21,314 nt of DNA, from positions 1-21,314 of the forward strand of contig CAZQVG010000006.1 of NCBI GenBank assembly GCA_964596705.1. Reading direction: 5' to 3'. A model generated the notes under the pieces. That model did not search any database. It was not told the DNA's origin and was given only the letters and a program-made list of their open reading frames with translations. Below, in pieces: positions 6,790 through 15,019 of the stretch. The stretch comes from JABJPM01 sp964596705. Lineage in GTDB: Archaea > Nanobdellota > Nanobdellia > SCGC-AAA011-G17 > PNOQ01. A program made the position numbers and the translations under genes. How positions within the stretch are numbered: position 1 is the stretch's first letter; the number at the start of each line of letters is the position of its first letter.

Positions 6790-9700
6790 ATGAAGAATTT
6801 TGTTATGTTTATTGTGTTATTGATGATTTTTTCTAATGTTAGTTATGTTGATGCAAGTGTTGCTCCAAGTCCTGCAGAGTTTGATGCTTATCTAAACTTT
6901 GTTAATGTGGATTTGGTTAGAGGAGATCCACAGATTAATATTCCTCTAATGACTGTGCCTGGAAGAGGAGGATTAGATTATCCTATAACTTTATCATATT
7001 CTTCCGATATTAAATTGAATCAGCAAGCAGGTGTCGTTGGATTGGGTTGGAATATTAATATTCCTGCAGTCTATAGGAGCGTAAATGGCGTTCCTGATGA
7101 TAAAATATGTTATAATGCTGATATAAAATACCACCTTGATATTCCTTGGTATGAACGCCTTTTTGGCAGTTATGGTATATTTTTTATATGTTTTGGAAAC
7201 TGTGGGCCAAAGATTTTAATTGATAATCGGATAATGTTCTCTCGTGTTATGAAGGGGGTGGCTGGAGTTTTTCCAGGATTTACTGTTTCTTTTGGCGGGT
7301 TGAATCTTACTGAGGATAGAGATAATCATAGAAAAATTGTGGGGTACTTTGGGATACCTGAATATATTAACCCTTCAAATCTAGAAAATCCTGAAGCTTG
7401 TGAAGCGGGCTATAACTCAAGTAAGAATTATGATAAACGGACTGCAGATATATTTTATATATCCTCTCCATTTAAGTCTGGAAGGATCTTTAGGGGAAAA
7501 ACAGATTATTATCTTGGCAAGAATAGTTTTTATTTTTTTAACGAAGGTAAAAAGGATTATCCTGAGGTTTCGGCATCATCTTTAGGAAATGATTTAATTA
7601 ATAATTTCTTTTATGTTGCACCAGATGGCAGGAGAATTACGTATGATTATAAAACTGATATAGTACAAAAAATAACTAGAACAGGTACTAAACATATAGG
7701 GGACGATCCTGAACATGGGGGGCTTGATTGTAATTCTGAAGAAGGATATTTTCAAGTTAGCTTAAATGACCCATTCACTAATATTTGGTACGCTACAAGT
7801 ATAGTTAGTTATGATTACGTTGATTTAAATAACAATGGGGCCGATGATCAAGATAAGGGAAATTGGATTAAGTTTGGATACTCTAAAGTTTATGATGTAA
7901 ACGACCCTTATATCGAGAGGGATCCTTATGGGTGGGATGGATGTTCTGTTGGGGGGAATGGTGAATCTTATAAATCAATGGCTAAAATGGAGGTAACGAA
8001 TCTAGATTATATTGAAACCCCTACTCATATTGCATATTTTAATTATGATTTTTCAAGGCAGGATACAAGGGATGAAAATGGGAAAGTGTTGCCCAGATTG
8101 GTTTCGATTGAATTATATTCAAAAGAGGATTTGGAGAATATTATTTCTAGGGTAGAGTTTGTTTATGATTATTCTTTAGTTCCGAATACTCCTGGATCAA
8201 ATAGTGGAAAATTAACACTTAAGGAGATAAGGACTTATGGGTTTAATGGGGAGGAAGTGCCTTCCTATAAATTTGAATATAATGGTCCGAACCCTTCTTA
8301 TGATAGATTTAAATTTGATAGGTGGGGGAATTATTATTCTCTTGGAACAGAATATAATCATAATAGGTATGGGGAAAAAGAAGGTTTGGTGGCAGGAGCA
8401 TGGGCATTGACTGATATATTTTGGCCTTCTGGAGGTAGCACACATATCGATTATGATCTTGATAGGTATGTTAGGGTTAGCCAGGCATATTCTGAGAGAA
8501 AACCAGGTGGGGGGCCATCTAATGATAAACATACTCACTATGGTGGAGGGAATCGAGTAGATAAGTTGACACATTGCGATGGGTTGGGAGAATGTTTTAC
8601 AACTAAATATTTGTATGTTAATGAACCTTATGCTAAGGTTGTAGCAGGCAATTTAAGTGAGTTAGATTTTGTTGGGGGCGTTGGAGAGAGTAGTGGAAGT
8701 ATCTCTTATGATCTACCGTCTTATTCTCCTAAAATGCGAAATTATGTTGTTGAGGGATCACCATATATGCCAAATGATGTTTTGTACGATACTGTTGCAG
8801 TAATTCCGGGATATAATGGAGATAATTTAGCTCAGGACGGGTTTTCGATATATGAGTTTATTACTCCAGGAAATTTTCCTCATGCAGGATATCCAGGTTC
8901 TGAATCTCATTATTTTGCAGATGATTGGATGGAAAAATGTAAAATTCCTGGGAAAGAGTTTGGTTTTTGCCCTAATGGGACTATTGCTTCAAGCGATCCA
9001 GATAATTTAGTTCTTTTTGTTGGGGTTCCAGGACATGAGTATAGCATATATGATTTGGGAGGGAGTAGGCGGGATCATTTTATTGTTCCTTCTACTGGAT
9101 ATATTCATCATAGGCCCAATCATGTAGGGGTTCCTCTTGCATACGGAGATTATTTTATAAAAGATGAGGGCAGTGGTGAAAGTGCTAGAATTAGAATCTA
9201 TCGGAATGGGGGACCTTCTTGTTTTTCTTGGGATGGGAATCGAGGAGATTATAATCATAATCTGGTTTGTGATGCAATTGAATTTGATAGTTATTTTCTT
9301 AATAAAGGAACATGGACTCGGGAAAATGATTATGGTAAATTAAAAAATAGTTATGTGTATGATTCAGAGGGCAATTTAGTTTCTAGTGATGTTAATTGTT
9401 ATTGGTCTTCTACATTGTATGGTGAAAACATTATATATAGGGATAGGCCTATAAATCTTAGTTGTGGAACATATTCTTCTTTTAGGAGTAACCTTTATTA
9501 TTATGATTCTAATTTAGACATATATTTGCATTATCACCCCTTGGCTTCGATAGATAAGACGTTGGATGGGGTCACATATAAGACTGAATTTTTTGAATAT
9601 TCTCCTGTTAATGGTTTGCCAAAAAAAGTAGTTGAGTATGGGAGCCAAGAAGGTGTAAAAAGAGTCAAATATACTTCTTTTGCTTACGAATATGAAAATC

Positions 9701-12573
9701 TTGAAGATTATTTTTTGTCTAAAGGGTTGCTCAATGCACCTTATATCAGTACTGCTGGAGGGTTTTACTCTATTTTTGATAATAATTTATCAAATGTGTT
9801 TAATTTGGATCAACTCGGCCTTGTTAAATATGATTTTTATGGGGAAGATATGTACCCTTCTCGATCTGAAGTTTGGTTAGATGCAGATAAAGATAAGGCT
9901 ATTTCAAATAATGAGCTAATACCTCAAATAGAAAATTTGGCATATGATGATTATGGCAATGTTTTGCATAAAAAAGATGCAAAAGGAATTGAGGTTAAAT
10001 ATTATTATGGAAATTCTGGAGAGTGTTCTAATGTAGGAGATAATTTAAAACATGCAAGGTTAACCTGTACGGAGGATAATAATGGAAAACAAACTAAGTA
10101 CTATTACGATGAGTACGGAAGATTAAATAAGACAGTTGATCCTAATGGTTTAGAGACTTATTATGAGTATGATAATCTGCATAGGTTAATTAGAGTAACA
10201 AATAATGTAGATCAGTCTGAAACTTTATATGAGTATAATTATGGGTTGTCTAATTGTGATAGTTTAGATCCAAGTAATGAGGATTGTATGAATTGGGTGC
10301 AGACTAAGAATATTATAGATGTAGATAAGGGAATATATTCAGTAACAAGAAGTTATGTGGATGGTTTAGGAAGGCATTTACAAACTAAGTCTAAGAAAGA
10401 TGATAATACCGCAATCTCTGTTGTAACTTATTATAATGAAAGGGGGTTAGTTGATCGTATAAGTGAACCTATAGAAGTAACTATTAGTTGGCTGCAGAAA
10501 TTGTTTGGACTGTTAAACGGTGAGGGTGGAGAGGATTTATTGTTGAGTTATGATAGGAGTATAAATAAAGATGGTTCAGATGCTACAGATTCGATTAAAT
10601 ACTTTTACTATGCAGATCCTTTAGGAAGAGTTTGGAAACAGTTCCATTTAGGAGTTTATAATGATGGCGATGAATATAGAGAGTGTGGAGATGTTGATTG
10701 TACTGAATTCGTTTATAGCTCAATAGATGGACAAACAATAAAAGTTGCGGAGGATAAAGTTCCTTTGTTTGCAGGAGATTTGCCTAGTACGAGAGTAGAT
10801 TGTGATGCTAATGATCTTGATTGTTTGCCGGAAATAGGGGGCAATTCTAATCCGATAGGAGATGATATTAAATGTACTAAATATGTTTTTGAAGGTACAT
10901 GTGTGAACCCTGAATTGGAGTTTCCATGGGATAAATATCAGATAGTATGTGAAGGCGATAGTAATCTGGGATGTGCAGGGGATGAGATTTGCTATGCTTC
11001 TTTGAAGAATGGTAGGATTAGCACGGATCTAATTTTGGGAGATTGTTATGCTATTAATGACGGTGTTTGTGGTTATGATAAAGGGGAATTAAATGATGAA
11101 AGGTCTTATGATTGTCAGAGATATGTTCCTCCTTCTTCACTAGTTGAGACTGATTACACATATAAATCAGTTATAGATGCAAATGGAAATTGGTTAATCT
11201 CTAAAATTGATAAACTTGGGAATGTTGTTGCTGTGAAGAATGCATTGGGTTATGTTGCTGAGACAATATATGATGTCTTAGGAAGAGTTATAGATGCTTA
11301 TGATTTCAAAGGCAGAAAAGCAAAACATTTCGAATATAATACTTTGGGACAAGTTGTTAGAAAAGAAGATATTAATTCTGGAGAAGTAAATTATACTTAT
11401 GATTTGAATGGAAATCTTAATAGTAGTATTGATAGTTTGGGCAGAGAAAGATATTTTGAATATGATAACTTAGACAGACTAATTAAAACTTATGTTAATG
11501 GAGAATTGATATCAGAAAACTTTTATGATAGTTATGGGGGTGGAACTTCTTGTAGGGAAAGTTTTGGAAGTTATGGGTTTTTGTGTGAAGTAAAAGATTA
11601 TTTGTATAACACTTCAATTAAGTATTTGTATGATGCAAAAGGAAGAACAAAGAAAGTGTTTGAGTATATTAATGGTGATGAATATGTAACGGAGTATAGT
11701 TATAATGAGGCAGATGATGTTACAAAGATTATAATGCCTAGTGGAGATGTTGTTGAGTACAGTTATAATGCTTTAAATCAATTGGAGAGTGTTAGTGTAA
11801 ATGGTGTTGAACAGGATTTTGTATTTGATTATAATCCAGAAGGTTCAATAAATAGTATAACTTATCCAAACGGTTTAACCCAAACTTATAGTTATACTCC
11901 AAAGAATTTGGTTGAGGATATTGCAGTTTATAGTACAACGGGTACTTTATTTAATGAGTCCTATTGGTATGATCATGTTGGAGGTTTAACAAAAATTGCA
12001 GACTGGACAAGAGGTGGAGCTTGGAGTAAATTTGGTTATGATAGTTTGTATAGGTTGACCAACATTACTTCAGGAAATTATTACCTAAATGGATTTAATA
12101 TTGGTTATGAATATGATGCAGTAGGAAATAGAGTAAGCAGGTTGGTTAGTGGAAATACTGCTGACTTGCCTGTTTGGAGTGAAACTTATAATTATGGAGA
12201 TGATGATAGGTTGGATAGTACTAGTGATTGTAGTTATGAATATGATGCGGTTGGGAACATGATAAGTAAAACTTGTAGGGATGGAACTACTAGATATTAT
12301 TATGATGTAAATGATATGATATATAAGATTGAAATGGCTAATGGAGATAGATTATTCTTTAAGTATGATGCGAATGGGAGGAGAGTATATAAATCCGAGG
12401 TATATAGTGATGTGCGTGAAATACATAATACTTTGTATGTTTATGGGTTGGGTAGTAGTCCTTTGATGGATATCTTAGATGTGGAATATATCCCTAAACC
12501 AAAGGATTATCCAGAAATTCAAAATCCTCTGGGGGTTTGGAAAGAATTTAATTCTTTCTCAAAAAAGAAATAA
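6790..12573 (+). CDS. Giant secreted RHS/YD-repeat protein lacking the C-terminal core motif
   Basis: A protein of 1927 aa. It starts with a Sec signal peptide (MKNFVMFIVLLMIFSNVSYVDA). Residues about 40-90 carry the typical N-terminal block of secreted SpvB/RHS proteins (IPLMTVPGRGGLDYPITLSY ... VVGLGWNINIPAVYRS). A long region of lower similarity follows. From about residue 1050 to 1880 there are many YD repeats (YYYDEYGRL, YEYDNLHRL, FEYDNLDRL, YEYDAVGNRV, FKYDANGRRV). A Cys-rich insert splits the repeats at about 1338-1442. YD repeats build a hollow beta cocoon that usually encloses a C-terminal toxin. Here the protein stops soon after LYVYGLGSSPLMDI, without the DHLGS-like segment, the RYYDPxxGRF segment or the PxxxxDPxG motif. 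The last 26 bases overlap the end of the convergent methyltransferase gene. It may be a truncated gene or a tip-less structural form. Homologues are mostly bacterial, so transfer is likely. Confidence 0.9.
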   Translation: MKNFVMFIVLLMIFSNVSYVDASVAPSPAEFDAYLNFVNVDLVRGDPQINIPLMTVPGRGGLDYPITLSYSSDIKLNQQAGVVGLGWNINIPAVYRSVNGVPDDKICYNADIKYHLDIPWYERLFGSYGIFFICFGNCGPKILIDNRIMFSRVMKGVAGVFPGFTVSFGGLNLTEDRDNHRKIVGYFGIPEYINPSNLENPEACEAGYNSSKNYDKRTADIFYISSPFKSGRIFRGKTDYYLGKNSFYFFNEGKKDYPEVSASSLGNDLINNFFYVAPDGRRITYDYKTDIVQKITRTGTKHIGDDPEHGGLDCNSEEGYFQVSLNDPFTNIWYATSIVSYDYVDLNNNGADDQDKGNWIKFGYSKVYDVNDPYIERDPYGWDGCSVGGNGESYKSMAKMEVTNLDYIETPTHIAYFNYDFSRQDTRDENGKVLPRLVSIELYSKEDLENIISRVEFVYDYSLVPNTPGSNSGKLTLKEIRTYGFNGEEVPSYKFEYNGPNPSYDRFKFDRWGNYYSLGTEYNHNRYGEKEGLVAGAWALTDIFWPSGGSTHIDYDLDRYVRVSQAYSERKPGGGPSNDKHTHYGGGNRVDKLTHCDGLGECFTTKYLYVNEPYAKVVAGNLSELDFVGGVGESSGSISYDLPSYSPKMRNYVVEGSPYMPNDVLYDTVAVIPGYNGDNLAQDGFSIYEFITPGNFPHAGYPGSESHYFADDWMEKCKIPGKEFGFCPNGTIASSDPDNLVLFVGVPGHEYSIYDLGGSRRDHFIVPSTGYIHHRPNHVGVPLAYGDYFIKDEGSGESARIRIYRNGGPSCFSWDGNRGDYNHNLVCDAIEFDSYFLNKGTWTRENDYGKLKNSYVYDSEGNLVSSDVNCYWSSTLYGENIIYRDRPINLSCGTYSSFRSNLYYYDSNLDIYLHYHPLASIDKTLDGVTYKTEFFEYSPVNGLPKKVVEYGSQEGVKRVKYTSFAYEYENLEDYFLSKGLLNAPYISTAGGFYSIFDNNLSNVFNLDQLGLVKYDFYGEDMYPSRSEVWLDADKDKAISNNELIPQIENLAYDDYGNVLHKKDAKGIEVKYYYGNSGECSNVGDNLKHARLTCTEDNNGKQTKYYYDEYGRLNKTVDPNGLETYYEYDNLHRLIRVTNNVDQSETLYEYNYGLSNCDSLDPSNEDCMNWVQTKNIIDVDKGIYSVTRSYVDGLGRHLQTKSKKDDNTAISVVTYYNERGLVDRISEPIEVTISWLQKLFGLLNGEGGEDLLLSYDRSINKDGSDATDSIKYFYYADPLGRVWKQFHLGVYNDGDEYRECGDVDCTEFVYSSIDGQTIKVAEDKVPLFAGDLPSTRVDCDANDLDCLPEIGGNSNPIGDDIKCTKYVFEGTCVNPELEFPWDKYQIVCEGDSNLGCAGDEICYASLKNGRISTDLILGDCYAINDGVCGYDKGELNDERSYDCQRYVPPSSLVETDYTYKSVIDANGNWLISKIDKLGNVVAVKNALGYVAETIYDVLGRVIDAYDFKGRKAKHFEYNTLGQVVRKEDINSGEVNYTYDLNGNLNSSIDSLGRERYFEYDNLDRLIKTYVNGELISENFYDSYGGGTSCRESFGSYGFLCEVKDYLYNTSIKYLYDAKGRTKKVFEYINGDEYVTEYSYNEADDVTKIIMPSGDVVEYSYNALNQLESVSVNGVEQDFVFDYNPEGSINSITYPNGLTQTYSYTPKNLVEDIAVYSTTGTLFNESYWYDHVGGLTKIADWTRGGAWSKFGYDSLYRLTNITSGNYYLNGFNIGYEYDAVGNRVSRLVSGNTADLPVWSETYNYGDDDRLDSTSDCSYEYDAVGNMISKTCRDGTTRYYYDVNDMIYKIEMANGDRLFFKYDANGRRVYKSEVYSDVREIHNTLYVYGLGSSPLMDILDVEYIPKPKDYPEIQNPLGVWKEFNSFSKKK

Positions 12574-13258
12574 AAGCTGTGTGAGCAACTATTCTTGGTA
12601 CAGGATGATTTTTTATTGTATCCCATTCTCTTTCAAGAATTTCAACAGTTTTTAAGTGAGTTAAATTAAGATTTTTAACCTCTTTTAATAGTAATTGGGT
12701 TTGATTTATTGATGGAGAATAAGAAGCTATATAGGCTCCAGGTTTTAAAGCAAGAGAAACATTTTTTATAACGTTCCAGGGCTGTTTTATGTCAATTACA
12801 GCAACATCAAAGTTTTTTTCTTTTATTTTTAAGGAAGCGTCTTGGTTTATGAGTTTAATGTTTTTTATTCCTAATTCTTCCAAATTTTTCTTGGCTATTT
12901 TGTAATGATCTTCTCTAATCTCATAGCTAACAACCTGTTTTGCAATTTTTGCGAGAAATGCAGTTAAAACTCCTGATCCTGTGCCTATCTCAAGAACTTT
13001 TGAATCTTTGTTTATGTTTGCTCTTGTGATTATAATGCCAATATCTTTAGGAAGCATTATTTGTGGACCACGTTTTATCTTTTCTAGATTATCTAAAAAG
13101 GAAGCAGGAATAACTTGGAATTCTATTCCTTTGTTAGAGTAAACTATTGGTTTGGTTTTTATATCAGATCCTTTTATTAAACCAAATTGAGTGTGTAAAT
13201 CACCGGACTTCCAATAGAATTTTTTATCCTTATGTATGAGTATTTTTTTAATTTTCAT
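12548..13258 (-). CDS. trmI: TrmI-like tRNA (adenine-N1)-methyltransferase
   Basis: A protein of 236 aa, a Rossmann-fold SAM-dependent methyltransferase. Motif I VLEIGTGSG is at 88-96, followed by VVSYEIREDHYKIAKKNL (motif II) and FDVAVIDIKQPW (motif IV region). The segment RGPQIMLPKDIGIII at 63-77 is the signature just before motif I in TrmI/Trm61 enzymes, which methylate A57/A58 in the tRNA T loop in Archaea. The N-terminal 60 residues form the small beta domain of the family. The start ATG lies 25.5 bases from the centre of the palindromic TTTTAAAA shared with the MscS gene. Its 3' end overlaps the RHS gene tail-to-tail. Confidence 0.85.
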   Translation of the reverse strand: MKIKKILIHKDKKFYWKSGDLHTQFGLIKGSDIKTKPIVYSNKGIEFQVIPASFLDNLEKIKRGPQIMLPKDIGIIITRANINKDSKVLEIGTGSGVLTAFLAKIAKQVVSYEIREDHYKIAKKNLEELGIKNIKLINQDASLKIKEKNFDVAVIDIKQPWNVIKNVSLALKPGAYIASYSPSINQTQLLLKEVKNLNLTHLKTVEILEREWDTIKNHPVPRIVAHTAFISFLRKN

Positions 13259-13273
13259 ATTATTGTTTAATAG

Positions 13274-13293
13274 AAAATGTTTTAAAAGATTTT
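13274..13293. promoter_or_regulatory. Palindromic bidirectional TATA element between trmI and mscS
   Basis: The 50-base gap holds TTTTAAAA at 13280-13287 flanked by AAAAT on the left and ATTTT on the right, a 20-base palindrome broken only by one base pair next to the core on each side. Its centre (13283.5) is 25.5 bases from the first base of both start codons (13309 on plus, 13258 on minus). A single element could therefore direct leaderless transcripts both ways. Confidence 0.6.
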
Positions 13294-13308
13294 GTTTTTA
13301 TTTAGTGT

Positions 13309-14358
13309 ATGTGGTTAGATAATTATATTTCAAATATGTATCTTAATGCGTTTATATTATTCTTTGTAGTTTTTTTAGTGTTTAGAGTTGGATTTTTTGT
13401 TTTAGAGAAGATACTGTTAAAATTAACTTTGAAAACTAAAACAGATCTGGATGATATTATGTTGGCAAGGTCTTCTAAACCTATTAATATTATTCTGTTT
13501 CTGGTTAGTTTGAGAATTGTTTTTAGTCAGATTGAAACTAATTTAAATCCTGGGTTAACTATGTTTATTGATAGAGTTATCTATACGATCATTACTATCT
13601 CTGTAGGTTATTTGATTTATGTGATTATTGATTTAGTTATTGGAAGGGCTTTTAAGAGATTTGCAAAAAGAACTAAATCTAAGTTTGACGATAATTTGTT
13701 TGCATTAGTTCACAGTGTGTTAAAGATGACAGTTATTGTAGTTGTTCTATTATATGTTTTAGGTATATGGGGTATTGAAGTTCTGCCTTTATTGGGTGCG
13801 TTGGGCGTGGCTGGAATTGCTGTTGCTTTGGCTTTGCAACCTGTTTTAGGGAATATATTTTCTGGTGCTTCAATAATTTTAGATAAAAGTGTTGGTGTGG
13901 GGGATTTAGTTTATTTGGATTCGCAAACTAAAGGTAAAGTTTTGAAGGTTGGGATAAGAAGTACGAAAATATTGACTTTTGATAATGAGTTGATAATTGT
14001 GCCAAACACAAAGTTGGCTGAGAGTGTAATACAGAATGTTGCTTTGCCAGAACCAATGTCTAGAGTTGTTGTTCCTTTTAGTGTGGCTTATGGGAGTGAT
14101 ATTGAGAAGGTCAAGAAGATTGTTATGGAGCAAATTAAAAGTGTGAAAGATTTGTTTGTAGATGAGGATCATGAGCCTAAAGTTAGATTTTTAGAGATGG
14201 GGGAATCTTCTTTGAACTTTAAGGCTTATTTTTATGTTGAAAATTATGAGGATAGATTTAATGCTATAGATGAGATTAATACTAAAATCTACAATGCTTT
14301 GAACAAGAATGGTATTGAAATCCCTTTCCCACAATTAGATGTTCATTTGAAGGAATAG
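13309..14358 (+). CDS. mscS: MscS-family mechanosensitive ion channel
   Basis: A protein of 349 aa. Four hydrophobic segments precede the pore (about residues 11-33, 58-74, 88-112 and 138-157). The pore helix region at 159-191 (GALGVAGIAVALALQPVLGNIFSG) is the Gly/Ala-rich TM3 signature of MscS channels. It is followed by the beta domain (VGVGDLV, KVLKVGIRSTKILTFDNELIIVPNT) and a soluble alpha/beta C-terminal domain. The channel opens under membrane tension and releases solutes during hypo-osmotic shock. It is leaderless, sharing a palindromic promoter with the divergent methyltransferase gene. The predicted length fits the small-to-medium MscS class. Confidence 0.93.
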   Translation: MWLDNYISNMYLNAFILFFVVFLVFRVGFFVLEKILLKLTLKTKTDLDDIMLARSSKPINIILFLVSLRIVFSQIETNLNPGLTMFIDRVIYTIITISVGYLIYVIIDLVIGRAFKRFAKRTKSKFDDNLFALVHSVLKMTVIVVVLLYVLGIWGIEVLPLLGALGVAGIAVALALQPVLGNIFSGASIILDKSVGVGDLVYLDSQTKGKVLKVGIRSTKILTFDNELIIVPNTKLAESVIQNVALPEPMSRVVVPFSVAYGSDIEKVKKIVMEQIKSVKDLFVDEDHEPKVRFLEMGESSLNFKAYFYVENYEDRFNAIDEINTKIYNALNKNGIEIPFPQLDVHLKE

Positions 14359-14365
14359 AAAAAGT

Positions 14366-14375
14366 TTTTTAAATT
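14366..14375 (+). promoter_or_regulatory. TATA box of the broken gene at 14395
   Basis: GTTTTTTAAATT lies in a T-rich stretch after the MscS stop, centred about 25 bases before the ATG at 14395. It looks like a working promoter although the gene behind it is truncated. The T runs around it (TTTTTT, then TATTTTTTGTTTT) may also terminate mscS. Confidence 0.5.
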
Positions 14376-14394
14376 TCTATTTTTTGTTTTAACT

Positions 14395-14463
14395 ATGAAA
14401 AAAGGGGTATTTATTATAATCTTATTACTAGTTCTTCCTATTTCTATTGCTAAAGAGGTATAA
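14395..14463 (+). pseudogene. Signal-peptide stub (5' remnant of a secreted-protein gene)
   Basis: A 22-codon ORF, MKKGVFIIILLLVLPISIAKEV, then TAA. It is a textbook Sec signal peptide (basic start, hydrophobic core, SIA cleavage site) with a TATA box at leaderless spacing. It stops two residues after the expected cleavage site. The RHS-tip reading frame begins at 14459, in another frame, overlapping the last codon and stop. The simplest reading is the 5' end of a gene, possibly a second RHS copy, whose middle has been deleted. It is not similar in detail to the signal peptide of the intact RHS gene. Confidence 0.6.
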
Positions 14464-14927
14464 TCCTGCGTATGTTTATACTCATAATAATCCTTTAAAC
14501 AGGATTGATCCGAGCGGAATGGCTGATTTTTCTGGATTGAGAGGGGAGATGTTCAGGTAGAGGTTACAGGTGCTGCGAGAGACAGTTTAATGCAATTCTT
14601 TCAGGATACTGATCAGATAAGGGAATCTTTGTTGGAAACTATGCGAACTTCAACTCTTCTTTATGGGGATTGGGGAGGAATTTTTATACTTGGAGTGAAT
14701 ATTCAATCTAAATTGAGCCCAGAGATATAGATTTTATAAAGGAAAATCTTTGGGCACCAGTTAATATAGAAGATTATTTAGTTAATAAAGAATTAATAGG
14801 TTCAAATACTCCAGTTTTTATATCAGAAAAATATCTTGCTCAGACAAATGGTTGGAGGGCTACAATTGACGATTTGTTAATACAGTATGATGAATATCTT
14901 CATGGAGGATACATAAAAGATATATAG
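14459..14927 (+). pseudogene. Orphan RHS C-terminal tip, frameshifted
   Basis: From 14459 the frame reads YNPAYVYTHNNPLNRIDPSG, the conserved end of the RHS core (PxxxxDPxG motif at 14492-14518). There is no start codon. A frame change near 14530-14545 leads to GDVQVEVTGAARDSLMQFFQ and continues as QDTDQIRESLLETMRTS to a TAG in that frame near 14728. A second frame change just before it leads to DIDFIKENLWAPVNIEDYL and on to LIQYDEYLHGGYIKDI, with stop TAG at 14925-14927. Both shifts move the frame by -1, as single-base losses would. Joined, the tip has about 135 residues after the motif. I recognise no toxin family in it. It is separated from the end of the intact RHS gene by the methyltransferase and MscS genes. 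Confidence 0.8.
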
Positions 14928-15019
14928 AAAAAAATCGGTTTCTCATACAATCTATAAATAAGGTTGGAGGGATAATGGCCTAAAAACAGAAAACTTTAAA
15001 TTAAAGTAAATCAGAAATA
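14928..15019 (+). promoter_or_regulatory. Spacer with TATA box for the 15020 gene
   Basis: ACTTTAAATTAAA at about 14993-15005 is centred about 22-24 bases before the ATG at 15020, giving a likely leaderless start. A second TATA-like CTATAAATAA (about 14952-14961) is followed by GGTTGGAGG and the two-codon ORF ATG-GCC-TAA (14975-14983), probably a vestige. Confidence 0.4.

Noticed and set aside
14459..14927. Assigning the RHS tip to a known toxin family
   Set aside because: No catalytic motif I know (HNH, deaminase, ADP-ribosyltransferase and so on) could be seen in the joined frames, so no activity is claimed.
14975..14983. Two-codon ORF ATG-GCC-TAA with a GGAGG-like stretch and a TATA-like box before it
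   Set aside because: Could be a minimal upstream ORF, but the next gene has its own TATA box at better spacing. More likely a chance or leftover start.
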